Shown one piece after another: positions 34,647 to 42,722 of a stretch of 64,000 nucleotides of DNA. Within the stretch, counting starts at the first letter, position 1. Each line of letters starts with the position of its first letter. Position numbers and translations under genes: made by a program. Under the pieces are notes generated by a model, which had not been told where the DNA came from, ran no database searches, and saw nothing but the letters and a program-made list of their open reading frames with translations. The DNA is taken from contig NZ_AP023032.1 of NCBI RefSeq assembly GCF_019670105.1, positions 1,854,972-1,918,971 on the forward strand. Direction: 5' to 3'. The DNA is from Agarivorans albus (GTDB lineage: Bacteria; Pseudomonadota; Gammaproteobacteria; Enterobacterales; Celerinatantimonadaceae).

Positions 34647-34679
34647 AAAGAGCGAATTGCAAACTGCAATTCGCTCTTT
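34647..34679 (+). terminator. Stem-loop terminator after the flippase gene, overlapping an activator-like dyad
   Basis: AAAGAGCGAATTGCA at 34647-34661 pairs perfectly with its complement at 34665-34679 around the loop AAC; gctttcttttt follows. It lies six bases after the flippase stop. The upper half of the stem is the TTGCA-N3-TGCAA dyad. Confidence 0.75.
34657..34669. promoter_or_regulatory. Candidate activator site upstream of the acyltransferase gene
   Basis: TTGCA-AAC-TGCAA, a perfect dyad with its centre 58 bp before the -24 element at 34721. It coincides with the top of a terminator stem, so the symmetry alone could be explained by the hairpin; the sequence match to the dyads at 15800 and 31092 is what supports a second role. 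Confidence 0.5.
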
Positions 34680-34720
34680 GCTTTCTTTTTAAGTTATTGA
34701 ATATGTTGATTTTAGTTTGT

Positions 34721-34736
34721 TGGCATAAATGCTGCT
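34721..34736 (+). promoter_or_regulatory. Sigma54 promoter for the acyltransferase/glycosyltransferase pair
   Basis: TGGCAT-AAATG-CTGC followed by T, correct spacing. It shares the blocks TTATTGAATAT, TTTTAGTTTG and TTGGCATAAA with the promoter at 4892, as if copied from it. Predicted start is about 34747, 35 bases before ATG 34782. Confidence 0.75.
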
Positions 34737-34781
34737 ACCTACAGTTTAAGACAACACATCTACCTGTTATAGGGGAATTAT

Positions 34782-35501
34782 ATGAGCAGCATGTTTTTTC
34801 ATCATACTAAGCATTGGCTAAAAAGTAGTGACTCTGCCGTAGCAAAAAATCTATTTAGGTTTTTGAAGGCGCTAAGATTATGTCAGCTACCTAAAGTGCC
34901 ATTGTTGTTCTCGGTGCTTTACCGCCTTCATACCAGTTTATCTAATGCTTTAAGCAGTGTGCTGCGCATATTGTGGTGGACGCCTTTGTTTAGAAGTAAA
35001 ACCAGCGGCCCTTCTCAGGCCTTGTATCTATACGGAGGAATGCCACTTATTAGTGAAGGCCTAAACATTGAATTAGGCAATCGCTGCCGAATTTCTGGGG
35101 CAACCACCTTTAGTGGACGAAGCAGTGCAGCTGAGCCCGCGTTATTAAAGATTGGCGATAACGTGGATGTAGGCTGGCAAACCACCATCGCCGTTGGCAG
35201 ACAAGTTATCTTGGGAAACAACGTACGTTTAGCTGGGCGCTGTTTTATTGCTGGCTACCCAGGTCATCCTTTAAACGCAGAGCAACGAGCTGCTGGCTTG
35301 CCCGAGCTAGATGAGCAGGTTGGCGACGTTATTCTTGAAGATGACGTGTGGTTAGCTACCGGTGTATCAATTATGGCCGGAGTAACTATTGGAAAAGGTA
35401 CAGTGGTTGCTGCAGGTAGCATTGTGACGAAAAGTTTGCCGGCAGGTGTTTTGGCCGCAGGTGTACCCGCCAAAGTCATTAAATCGATTGAGGAGAAATA
35501 A
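34782..35501 (+). CDS. Left-handed beta-helix acyltransferase, SypM-like
   Basis: A 239-residue member of the hexapeptide-repeat (LbH) acetyltransferase family. An unassigned N-terminal region of about 85 residues is followed by repeats from LNIELGNRC to GVTIGKGTVVAAGSIVTKSLPAGVLAAGVPAKVIK. It likely acetylates or otherwise acylates a sugar of the polymer. V. fischeri SypM is an acetyltransferase of the same family and also begins a sigma54-controlled operon. Good ribosome site (aggggaa) before ATG 34782. The next gene follows after one base. Confidence 0.88.
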   Translation: MSSMFFHHTKHWLKSSDSAVAKNLFRFLKALRLCQLPKVPLLFSVLYRLHTSLSNALSSVLRILWWTPLFRSKTSGPSQALYLYGGMPLISEGLNIELGNRCRISGATTFSGRSSAAEPALLKIGDNVDVGWQTTIAVGRQVILGNNVRLAGRCFIAGYPGHPLNAEQRAAGLPELDEQVGDVILEDDVWLATGVSIMAGVTIGKGTVVAAGSIVTKSLPAGVLAAGVPAKVIKSIEEK

Positions 35502-35502
35502 C

Positions 35503-36681
35503 ATGAAACACGATCTCATAGTATTTGGTGAAGATTGGCAACGCCACCCAAGTAGCAGCCAACACGTGATAACCGAACTGGCTAAAAACCACCGTATTCT
35601 TTGGATTAACTCCATTGGTTTACGTAGGCCACGTTTGAGCCTGCGAGATGCTAGAAGAGTAATAGAAAAAATGAAGTCGATGTTTGGTGCGACCAAAGCT
35701 AACGCAAATGCTCACGAGTCTACAAAAAAAGCATCAGCTAAAAAGCCGGCCAATATTCATGTATTGTCACCCATAGCCTTGCCTGCGCCACGCACTCGTT
35801 TTTTTCGCTGGCTTAACCGCTGCTTGTTAAAAGCTCAGGTAAATAAACAAGTTAAGCGCCTTAAGTTAGTAAACCCTGATCTTTGGATTGCCTTGCCTAC
35901 AGCAGTAGATATGTTAGGCCACCTAAACGAGCGGCAGGTCATTTATTACTGTGGCGATGATTTTAATGCACTAGCTGGCGTAGACCACCAACATGTTACT
36001 GAGTGTGAAAAGCTGTTAGTTGAGAAGGCTGACCACGTTCTAGTGGCTAGCGATATGCTGTTACGTAAGTTCTCTAAGCAACCGCATCTAGCTTTGAAAA
36101 CCCGTATTTTACCGCACGGGGTAGACTATAACTTGTTTGTTCGCCCTTCGAGCCCAGCGCCATCTATTTTACAAGGCGGTCCGGTTGCTGGCTTTTATGG
36201 CTCTATAGCGGCTTGGTTAGATATCCCATTAATCGTTAAAGTCGCTAAGGCCTTACCCGAATGGCGTTTTGTATTTATTGGCCAAGTGCAAACCGATATT
36301 TCTGCTTTTAAACAAGTAGACAATATAGAAGTGTACCCGGCAGTAGCCCATAGTGAGCTACCCCGTTATGTACAGCATTGGCAGGTATCTTGGCTACCCT
36401 TTAAAAGTTGTAAGCAAATAGCTTCTTGTGACCCACTTAAGTTACGTGAGTATTTGGCCGCGGGGCGCCCCATTGTAAGCACGCCTTTCCCCGCGCTTAA
36501 ACCTTACGCAGGCATGGTGACGCAAGTTGAAGAGCCGTTTCAAATGGTTCAAGCGCTGCAAGACAGCTTAAATACTCCTTCGGCATTGCAGCATCGTAGA
36601 ACCTCTTTTCAACGAATGAGTGTGCGTTCAGAAAGTTGGGGCGAGCGAGCTAAGCAGGTGCATCAATTGTTGTCTTGTTAA
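35503..36681 (+). CDS. Glycosyltransferase (GT-B fold, TuaH/GT1-like)
   Basis: A 392-residue protein. The N-terminus MKHDLIVFGEDWQRHPSSSQ is typical of the TuaH-type glycosyltransferases of teichuronic and capsular polysaccharides. The donor domain starts at PVAGFYGSIAAWLDIPLI and includes KLREYLAAGRPIVSTP, with the Glu of the donor-binding loop. ATG 35503, one base after the acyltransferase stop and with aggag upstream, is preferred over an in-frame start at 35446 that overlaps the previous gene. It ends block 3 and is followed by a strong hairpin. Confidence 0.88.
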   Translation: MKHDLIVFGEDWQRHPSSSQHVITELAKNHRILWINSIGLRRPRLSLRDARRVIEKMKSMFGATKANANAHESTKKASAKKPANIHVLSPIALPAPRTRFFRWLNRCLLKAQVNKQVKRLKLVNPDLWIALPTAVDMLGHLNERQVIYYCGDDFNALAGVDHQHVTECEKLLVEKADHVLVASDMLLRKFSKQPHLALKTRILPHGVDYNLFVRPSSPAPSILQGGPVAGFYGSIAAWLDIPLIVKVAKALPEWRFVFIGQVQTDISAFKQVDNIEVYPAVAHSELPRYVQHWQVSWLPFKSCKQIASCDPLKLREYLAAGRPIVSTPFPALKPYAGMVTQVEEPFQMVQALQDSLNTPSALQHRRTSFQRMSVRSESWGERAKQVHQLLSC

Positions 36682-36686
36682 TTTAA

Positions 36687-36711
36687 AAAGTGTTGCCTTA
36701 GGCAACACTTT
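36687..36711. terminator. Bidirectional terminator whose loop is a stop codon
   Basis: AAAGTGTTGCC-TTA-GGCAACACTTT, an 11-bp perfect stem. The three-base loop TTA (36698-36700) is the TAA stop of the minus-strand gene, so the two convergent genes share one hairpin. Confidence 0.85.
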
Positions 36712-37303
36712 GTTGGTCTTGTTTATGAGAGTTTGCTGCGGGGAGTGGCTCTGATGAAGTGGCTGTCGCATGTTTTACCGCTACTTTTGAATTGGAACGC
36801 GCAACAAACTCGCCGCCACAACCGGGATGAGTTAACCCAGTGGCAACTTCATTACGTTTATTGTGCTGCCAAAATTGCTCAACAATGTTTAATGAAGAAT
36901 CTATAACCTCTACATCTAAAGAGTCGCAGCAAACACACCTCGCTTTATTTGCCCGTTGTCTGGCAACATCAAGTTCTGCACCTAGGGTTAGTAAGTTTTC
37001 CACAGAGCGACGGCGCACTCTGCGAAGCTTGCGATTAAGTAGCCGTTGCCAGTAGTTAGTTTTTAGGGTTTTCTCTAAGGCTGATACCTGCCTAACCAGT
37101 TCGCCCATTTCTTTGATTATGAGGTTTATATCTCTAAATTCTTCCGCAGTTACTAGCGCTTCACATTGTTTGCACCAACCCAAGGTTCTACGCAGTGGCA
37201 GTTCTAATCCGTTATACAAAAATACTCGCCAGCCGTTTACTTTGTCGGTGGTGGTGCTGCATTCACAACGATTACAGTGTACTTGAGTTAACGATTTATC
37301 CAT
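36698..37303 (-). CDS. Cys-rich (zinc-finger-like) hypothetical protein
   Basis: A 201-residue protein with three Cys-pair sites: HCNRCEC at about residue 9, WCKQCE at about 43 and RCVCCD at about 121, plus a later HPGCGG. A basic helical segment (NRKLRRVRRRSVENLL) lies between the second and third. The arrangement suggests two zinc ribbons flanking a coiled stretch. I do not recognise a named family and would not assign nucleic-acid binding on this alone. It is monocistronic, convergent with the polysaccharide operon. Confidence 0.75.
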   Translation of the reverse strand: MDKSLTQVHCNRCECSTTTDKVNGWRVFLYNGLELPLRRTLGWCKQCEALVTAEEFRDINLIIKEMGELVRQVSALEKTLKTNYWQRLLNRKLRRVRRRSVENLLTLGAELDVARQRANKARCVCCDSLDVEVIDSSLNIVEQFWQHNKRNEVATGLTHPGCGGEFVARSNSKVAVKHATATSSEPLPAANSHKQDQQSVA

Positions 37304-37462
37304 GGCTGATCCCTTAGCGCAATTAAGCTTAGTGTGGTTTATTTTTGATAAATATGAAAGCGCTTACCCAAGTTTCTGTTGCTGAACAAAACAAGCCCGC
37401 TTAGTTGCGTGTTTTAGCTGTGCTGATGTTATAGTGTTTGGCAAAAATAGCTGGAGCAGAGA

Positions 37463-37804
37463 ATGGCTAATATTCCAAATAATTACGCAAGCCTTGAACA
37501 AGGTTACCGCGAGAAAGCGTTGAAATTATTCCCTTGGGTTTGTGGGCGATGTGCACGTGAATTTCCTTACTCTAATTTAAGCGAATTAACCGTGCACCAT
37601 ATCGACCACGACCATACCAATAACCCAAACGATGGGTCTAACTGGGAGCTGTTATGTTTGTACTGTCATGACCATGAGCATTCTAAATATACCGAAGCTG
37701 CTCAATACGGCTCAACAGTAGAAGCCGGTAGCGATTTAAAGCAAGAAGTGGCAACCTCAAACCCGTTTGCTGATCTTAAAGCAATGATGAATAAAAAGAA
37801 GTAA
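37463..37804 (+). CDS. yajD: YajD-type HNH nuclease family protein
   Basis: A 113-residue protein of the YajD family. The HNH motif reads TVHHIDHDHTNNPNDGSNWELLCLYCHDHEH, with zinc ligands CGRC and CLYC about 40 residues apart. The family is conserved in gammaproteobacteria but its activity has not been defined. ATG 37463 is preceded by the ribosome site tggagcaga. Confidence 0.92.
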   Translation: MANIPNNYASLEQGYREKALKLFPWVCGRCAREFPYSNLSELTVHHIDHDHTNNPNDGSNWELLCLYCHDHEHSKYTEAAQYGSTVEAGSDLKQEVATSNPFADLKAMMNKKK

Positions 37805-38068
37805 TGCTAGCCTAAGCGACCGCTAACAAAGGTGGTGGTAATAAGGGCAATAATCCGGTTGCGCTAACGATTAAGCCAACTATGCTGATTATTGGGTAGG
37901 GGAGTTATACTTTTTTTGTTGAGTGAGCAGAAAACACTAATTTAAGTGAAAACCCGTGGTTAACAGGCTTGCGGCTAGTTGTTGACACTAATTAAAGACA
38001 CTTTTTTAAAGAAATTTCGCAATAAATCGCTCAAATACAGTTCACCCTCTCGCCTTGTGCGACAGTAG
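37805..38068. other. Intergenic region before the elongation factor gene
   Basis: About 260 bases without a gene. It includes a TTGACA-like hexamer at 37982-37987, without a matched -10, and leads into the extended -10 promoter at 38069. Confidence 0.4.
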
Positions 38069-38077
38069 TGGTATACT
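38069..38077 (+). promoter_or_regulatory. Extended -10 promoter with GC-rich discriminator
   Basis: TGGTATACT contains a TATACT -10 with the extended TGn element, followed by CCCCGCG, a GC-rich discriminator of the kind found in stringently controlled translation genes. Predicted start is about 38084, 33 bases before the EF-G ATG. Confidence 0.65.
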
Positions 38078-38116
38078 CCCCGCGAATTTGAAAAACAATT
38101 GAATTAGAGTTGAACA

Positions 38117-40201
38117 ATGGCTGATTTATCAAAATATAGAAATATTGGTATTTTTGCTCACGTTGATGCAGGTAAAACTACCACAACTGAGCGTATCCTA
38201 AAACTTACTGGTCAGATCCACAAAACTGGTGAAGTACATGACGGTGAGTCTACTACTGACTTCATGGAACAGGAAGCTGAGCGTGGTATTACTATTCAGT
38301 CTGCAGCAGTAAGCTGTTTCTGGAACGACCACCGCTTCAACGTTATTGATACTCCTGGACACGTTGACTTCACTGTTGAAGTATACCGTTCACTTAAAGT
38401 ACTTGATGGCGGTATCGGTGTATTCTGTGGTTCTGGTGGTGTTGAACCTCAGTCAGAAACTAACTGGCGTTACGCTAACGAATCAGAAGTTGCTCGTATC
38501 ATCTTCGTAAACAAGTTAGACCGTATGGGTGCAGACTTCTACCGCGTAGTTAAGCAAACTCAAGACGTACTAGCTGCTAACCCACTAGTTATGGTTCTAC
38601 CTATCGGTATCGAAGACGACTTCGTTGGTGTTGTTGACCTTCTATCTGAAAAAGCTTACATCTGGGATGACACAGGTCTTCCTGAGAACTACGAAGTTAC
38701 CGATATCCCAGAAGATATGGTAGAGAAGGCAGCTGAATACCGCGAAATGTTGGTTGAAACTGCAGTTGAGCAAGACGAAGACTTAATGATGGCTTACATG
38801 GAAGGTGAAGAACCTACTATTGAGCAACTTAAAGCGTGTATCCGTAAAGGTACTCGTGATATGTCTTTCTTCCCAACTTACTGTGGTTCTGCATTTAAAA
38901 ACAAAGGTATTCAATTAGTACTTGATGCTGTTGTTGATTACTTGCCAAACCCAACTGAAGTTGATCCTCAACCTCTTATGGATGACGAAGGCGAAGAAAC
39001 TGGCAACCACGCTATTGTTTCTGCAGACGAACCACTACGCGCGTTAGCATTCAAAATTATGGATGACCGCTTTGGTGCGCTTACTTTCGTACGTATCTAC
39101 TCGGGTGTGTTGAACAAAGGTGACACCATCCTTAACGCGTTTACTGGTAAAACAGAGCGTGTTGGCCGTATGGTAGAAATGCAAGCTGACGACCGTAATG
39201 AATTAACTAGCGCTCAAGCTGGTGACATTATTGCTATCGTAGGTATGAAGAACGTTCAAACTGGTCACACTTTATGTGATCCTAAGAGCCCTTGTACCCT
39301 AGAGCCTATGGTATTCCCAACGCCAGTAATCTCGATTGCTGTTGCACCTAAAGATAAAGGTTCAACTGAGAAAATGGGTATTGCTATCGGTAAAATGGTT
39401 GCAGAAGATCCTTCTTTCCAAGTTGAAACTGACGAAGATTCAGGCGAAACCATCCTTAAAGGTATGGGCGAACTTCACCTAGACATTAAAGTTGATATCT
39501 TGAAGCGTACTTACGGTGTAGACCTAGTTGTTGGTCAACCTCAGGTTGCTTACCGTGAAACTATTACTCAAGCGATTGAAGATAGCTACACGCACAAGAA
39601 ACAGTCTGGTGGTTCTGGTCAATTCGGTAAGATTGATTACCGCATCAAGCCTGGTGAGCCTAACTCTGGTTTCACGTTCTCTTCAACTGTTGTTGGTGGT
39701 AACGTACCTAAAGAATTCTGGCCTGCAGTTCAAAAAGGCTTCGAAGTGATGATGGAAACTGGTCCACTAGCTGGCTTCCCATTACTAGATATGGAAGTAG
39801 AATTGTACGATGGTGCTTTCCACGCAGTGGATTCATCAGCAATTGCTTTTGAAATTGCAGCTAAAGGCGCTTACCGTCAATCTGTACCAAAAGCTGGCCC
39901 ACAACTTCTTGAGCCAATCATGAAAGTTGACGTATTCTCTCCAGAAGATCACGTTGGTGATGTTATTGGTGACTTGAACCGTCGTCGTGGCATGATTAAA
40001 GACCAAGAAGCCGGCGTAACTGGCGTACGTATTAAAGCTGATGTACCACTAGCAGAAATGTTTGGTTACATTGGTTCTCTACGTACTATGACTTCTGGTC
40101 GTGGTCAGTTCTCTATGGAATTCTCGCACTACGCTGCTACTCCACAAAACGTGGCTGAAGCGGTAATCGCAGAAGAAAAAGAACGTCAAGCTAAGAAGTA
40201 A
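38117..40201 (+). CDS. fusA: Elongation factor G (second-type EF-G)
   Basis: A 694-residue translational GTPase that catalyses ribosomal translocation. G1 is AHVDAGKTT (residues 14-22), the switch II region DTPGHVDF, G4 NKLDRMGAD. Domains II to V follow, including GMGELHLDI (domain III/IV) and the tip sequence SGQFGKI. It stands alone rather than in the rpsL-rpsG-fusA-tuf operon, which is the pattern of the second EF-G found in Vibrio and Shewanella. The highly biased codons (for example GGT, CGT, ATC) show that it is strongly expressed. A strong terminator follows. I cannot tell whether it is the only EF-G in this genome. Confidence 0.95.
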   Translation: MADLSKYRNIGIFAHVDAGKTTTTERILKLTGQIHKTGEVHDGESTTDFMEQEAERGITIQSAAVSCFWNDHRFNVIDTPGHVDFTVEVYRSLKVLDGGIGVFCGSGGVEPQSETNWRYANESEVARIIFVNKLDRMGADFYRVVKQTQDVLAANPLVMVLPIGIEDDFVGVVDLLSEKAYIWDDTGLPENYEVTDIPEDMVEKAAEYREMLVETAVEQDEDLMMAYMEGEEPTIEQLKACIRKGTRDMSFFPTYCGSAFKNKGIQLVLDAVVDYLPNPTEVDPQPLMDDEGEETGNHAIVSADEPLRALAFKIMDDRFGALTFVRIYSGVLNKGDTILNAFTGKTERVGRMVEMQADDRNELTSAQAGDIIAIVGMKNVQTGHTLCDPKSPCTLEPMVFPTPVISIAVAPKDKGSTEKMGIAIGKMVAEDPSFQVETDEDSGETILKGMGELHLDIKVDILKRTYGVDLVVGQPQVAYRETITQAIEDSYTHKKQSGGSGQFGKIDYRIKPGEPNSGFTFSSTVVGGNVPKEFWPAVQKGFEVMMETGPLAGFPLLDMEVELYDGAFHAVDSSAIAFEIAAKGAYRQSVPKAGPQLLEPIMKVDVFSPEDHVGDVIGDLNRRRGMIKDQEAGVTGVRIKADVPLAEMFGYIGSLRTMTSGRGQFSMEFSHYAATPQNVAEAVIAEEKERQAKK

Positions 40202-40215
40202 GCTTACTACTTAGT

Positions 40216-40245
40216 AAAAAAGCCGCTCATTGAGCGGCTTTTTTT
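40216..40245 (+). terminator. Rho-independent terminator of the EF-G gene
   Basis: GCCGCTC-ATT-GAGCGGC stem-loop with six A before and seven T after, 14 bp past the stop. Confidence 0.93.
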
Positions 40246-40305
40246 ATGTTTGTGTTTATTAAAAATCAGCCTTTGGCTGCCTTTTTATTTCTAGGCACTT
40301 AGCTA

Positions 40306-40743
40306 CTAGAACTTGATTGAGTGGCGACCTGTTTTGGCATTTCGCTGAGCTTGCTTTTCGTTAGGCTGCTTGGCAGCTGTTGGTTTTTGACTAGGCTTGC
40401 TTGCTTTATTTCCCTTGTTTTTCTGCTTGTTTGAACCTTTCTTCTCTACGCTTTTAGGCTCTGGCTCAGTAATAGGCTGATCACAAACAACATATAAAAA
40501 CTGACCGTTAAACTCGATGATGTCATCCGCATACACCTTCTTGCGTTTACGCTGCTCGAGTTCACCGTTAAGCCCAACATAACCTTCTGCTATAGCCATT
40601 TTGGCTTCGCCACCGCCATTCACCAAATTGCCTATCTTTAAAACTTTGTAAAGCTCGATAGGCTGTTCATCCACATATACTTCGGTGGCTTCTACTTCAA
40701 TTTCTTCTGGTGAATCTTCTGGGTTATTCATTATTAATGCCAT
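40306..40743 (-). CDS. S4-domain RNA-binding protein (YbcJ-like) with basic tail
   Basis: A 145-residue protein. The S4 domain at about residues 30-95 has the family pattern LYKVLKIGNLVNGGGEAKMAIAEGYVGLNGELEQRKRKKV. The C-terminal 50 residues are a disordered Lys/Gln/Asn-rich tail. E. coli YbcJ is only about 70 residues, so this form has acidic N-terminal and basic C-terminal extensions. A ribosome or RNA role is likely from the fold; target RNA is unknown. The gene is convergent with EF-G and ends after its terminator. No strong ribosome site is seen for ATG 40743. Confidence 0.87.
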   Translation of the reverse strand: MALIMNNPEDSPEEIEVEATEVYVDEQPIELYKVLKIGNLVNGGGEAKMAIAEGYVGLNGELEQRKRKKVYADDIIEFNGQFLYVVCDQPITEPEPKSVEKKGSNKQKNKGNKASKPSQKPTAAKQPNEKQAQRNAKTGRHSIKF

Positions 40744-40881
40744 GGGGAGGAAGAGCCCAGATTATGGCGATGTGCTGGGAATGGGTCAAGTTTGAGCTAG
40801 TGTAATCGAATGTGAAATTTACTTGGTGGTTTCACTTTCTAGTGTTTTAGTGACTGTTTATTGCTTTGGTGTTGCCTGATT

Positions 40882-41802
40882 ATGGATTTTAGCTTCTTAA
40901 TGAAGAGAGTGGTGTTGTGTTTGGGTCTTTCGGCTGGGCTCTGCACATTGCTAGCCTGTAGCCCAATGCCTAGTGCGATAAAGCAACAACAGCAGTTTAT
41001 TCAAAGTGATTTGTTAACTAATCCCGATATCGAACACTATCAACTTACTGCGGATAATTTTACTTTGAACGTACATGCGAATGGGCGTGCAGATCAAGCA
41101 GTGATGGTGTGGATCCACGGTACGCCTGGGTCTTGGCAAGACAGTGCTTACTTGATTACAGAGCCTTCATTAACCAGTGAAATACGTGTGGTTAGTTTTG
41201 ATAGACCGGGCTGGGGATTGTCGCAATATCAAGACCAAGCTAAACCTGTTGCTAACATGCAGGCTCAAGCGAAGCTGATTTCACCTCTCATTCAACACTT
41301 AAAGCAAAAGTACCCTGAGCTGCCATTAATTCTTGTAGGCCATTCTTGGGGCGCGTCCTTAGCGCCTATTATTGCCGAGCATAACCCCCAGCAAGTTGAT
41401 GGTTTGTTATTGTTGGCTGGTGGAATGAGTAAACAGCTTACTCAAGCGCGTTGGTATAACAAGTTTGCTAGTAGTAGTGTAGGGCACTATTTATTGTCTT
41501 TATCTGATATGGGGAAACAACTTAACCAAGCTAATTTGGATATGTTTGCCCTGCAAGATGGCTTAGCTGATTCGCCCGAGCGTTTAGCTTCGCTTAAAAT
41601 ACCTGTGGTGTTGGTACAAGGTGGTAAAGACCATTTGGTTGATCCCAAAAATGCTGATTTTGCTGAGCGATACTTACCAACTCAACACTCTAAAGTTGTT
41701 CGCCTAGCGGAACAGGGGCACTTTATGCAAGTTGAGCAAGTTGCATTAATTAGCCGCTGTACTTATGCCTTGGTAAATAACAAGCTGAATGACTGTGGTT
41801 AA
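40882..41802 (+). CDS. Alpha/beta-hydrolase lipoprotein
   Basis: A 306-residue secreted hydrolase. The leader ends at lipobox LLAC (about residue 26), so it is probably membrane-anchored. Motifs are HGTPGSW (oxyanion region), nucleophile VGHSWGAS with the Ser, acid GGKDHLVD and base EQGHFMQ. The substrate cannot be inferred. ATG 40882 is chosen; an in-frame ATG at 40900 would also give an acceptable lipoprotein leader. Convergent with the lyase-like lipoprotein gene six bases downstream. Confidence 0.86.
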   Translation: MDFSFLMKRVVLCLGLSAGLCTLLACSPMPSAIKQQQQFIQSDLLTNPDIEHYQLTADNFTLNVHANGRADQAVMVWIHGTPGSWQDSAYLITEPSLTSEIRVVSFDRPGWGLSQYQDQAKPVANMQAQAKLISPLIQHLKQKYPELPLILVGHSWGASLAPIIAEHNPQQVDGLLLLAGGMSKQLTQARWYNKFASSSVGHYLLSLSDMGKQLNQANLDMFALQDGLADSPERLASLKIPVVLVQGGKDHLVDPKNADFAERYLPTQHSKVVRLAEQGHFMQVEQVALISRCTYALVNNKLNDCG

Positions 41803-41807
41803 GCCCG

Positions 41808-42713
41808 CTAGTTTGTAGCAAATTGCTTGATGCTAAAGTTAGCAAAGTCTACATGTACACTTGGTTTAAGTTTGTTTGCTTCAACAAGTGAGCGATAAAT
41901 TCCCCATTTAGGGCGAACAAAATGCTGTTCGCTCACACCTCGCCACATGTCTAGCTGGCCTTCGCGAACGTTAAATATTTCTGCTCCATCACTTAAACGA
42001 ACCAGTTTTAAGCTGAACCAACCGAGTTCGCTGTATTTGGCTTGAACCTTGGCTTCTAGCCACTCTCCTTGAATCAAGTCCCAATTTTCTCTTGCTAGAA
42101 TACGAGTTTGGCGTAATGGACTATGTCTTACTTCTATACCTGCTTTACCATTGCGAGTATTTCCGGTTAACGTAATAATTGGCATTGAATCTTCACCGCC
42201 AACGGCTTTTAGTTGAAACAAATGGGTGAACTTGTTGGTCACCCGCATGTCATTGCTAACGCGAAACTTCCAACTGTATGAGAAGTGACTGCCTTGGTAG
42301 CCTTTTAGCGCATGTGCTGAGCCGCCATAGACTTTAATTTCATTGCGTTGCCTATCGATATACTTTCCTTTATTGCCATCTAAATCTCGGTGCAAAATAA
42401 AGCGAAAATAGGGGCCGTATAGCTTGTCTGTGTACTCTTGTATATGGAGCTCCCCTTGGTGGTCGTTTTTAAAGCGATCTGGTGATTCTATGGCGTTCTT
42501 GCCAAACTGCTGACGAATTAGCTGGTAAGCGGGTTGTCCGTAGTCTGGGCCATCAGCATCCAAGTTAGCGCTTGCTAAAACTTGCTTGTTTTCTGGATTT
42601 AGCGCTTGGCTCTGCAATTCATTGTTAAGTTTGTTGGAGCTACAGGCAGTTAGGACAACCAACATCGCCGCAGATAGCCCGTTTTTTGTCAGCGTATTTA
42701 TTACTAGTTTCAT
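41808..42713 (-). CDS. Lipoprotein with heparin-lyase-like jelly-roll fold
   Basis: A 301-residue lipoprotein (lipobox LTAC at about residue 24). The region YFRFILHRDLDGNKGKYIDRQRNEIKVYGG, then SYSWKFRV, THLFQLKAVGG and KWGIYRSL follows the beta-strand pattern of the heparin lyase I-like/PL13-PL14 (PF14099) polysaccharide-lyase fold. A role in binding or cleaving an acidic polysaccharide is inferred from the fold; catalytic residues could not be confirmed. A GTG three bases upstream (42716) is an alternative start. It follows a chemoreceptor gene on the same strand by nine bases. Confidence 0.68.
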   Translation of the reverse strand: MKLVINTLTKNGLSAAMLVVLTACSSNKLNNELQSQALNPENKQVLASANLDADGPDYGQPAYQLIRQQFGKNAIESPDRFKNDHQGELHIQEYTDKLYGPYFRFILHRDLDGNKGKYIDRQRNEIKVYGGSAHALKGYQGSHFSYSWKFRVSNDMRVTNKFTHLFQLKAVGGEDSMPIITLTGNTRNGKAGIEVRHSPLRQTRILARENWDLIQGEWLEAKVQAKYSELGWFSLKLVRLSDGAEIFNVREGQLDMWRGVSEQHFVRPKWGIYRSLVEANKLKPSVHVDFANFSIKQFATN

Positions 42714-42722
42714 CACAATAAG

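Noticed and set aside
35446-35502. N-terminal extension of the 35503 glycosyltransferase
   Set aside because: It overlaps the acyltransferase gene, lacks a ribosome site and does not match the family start.
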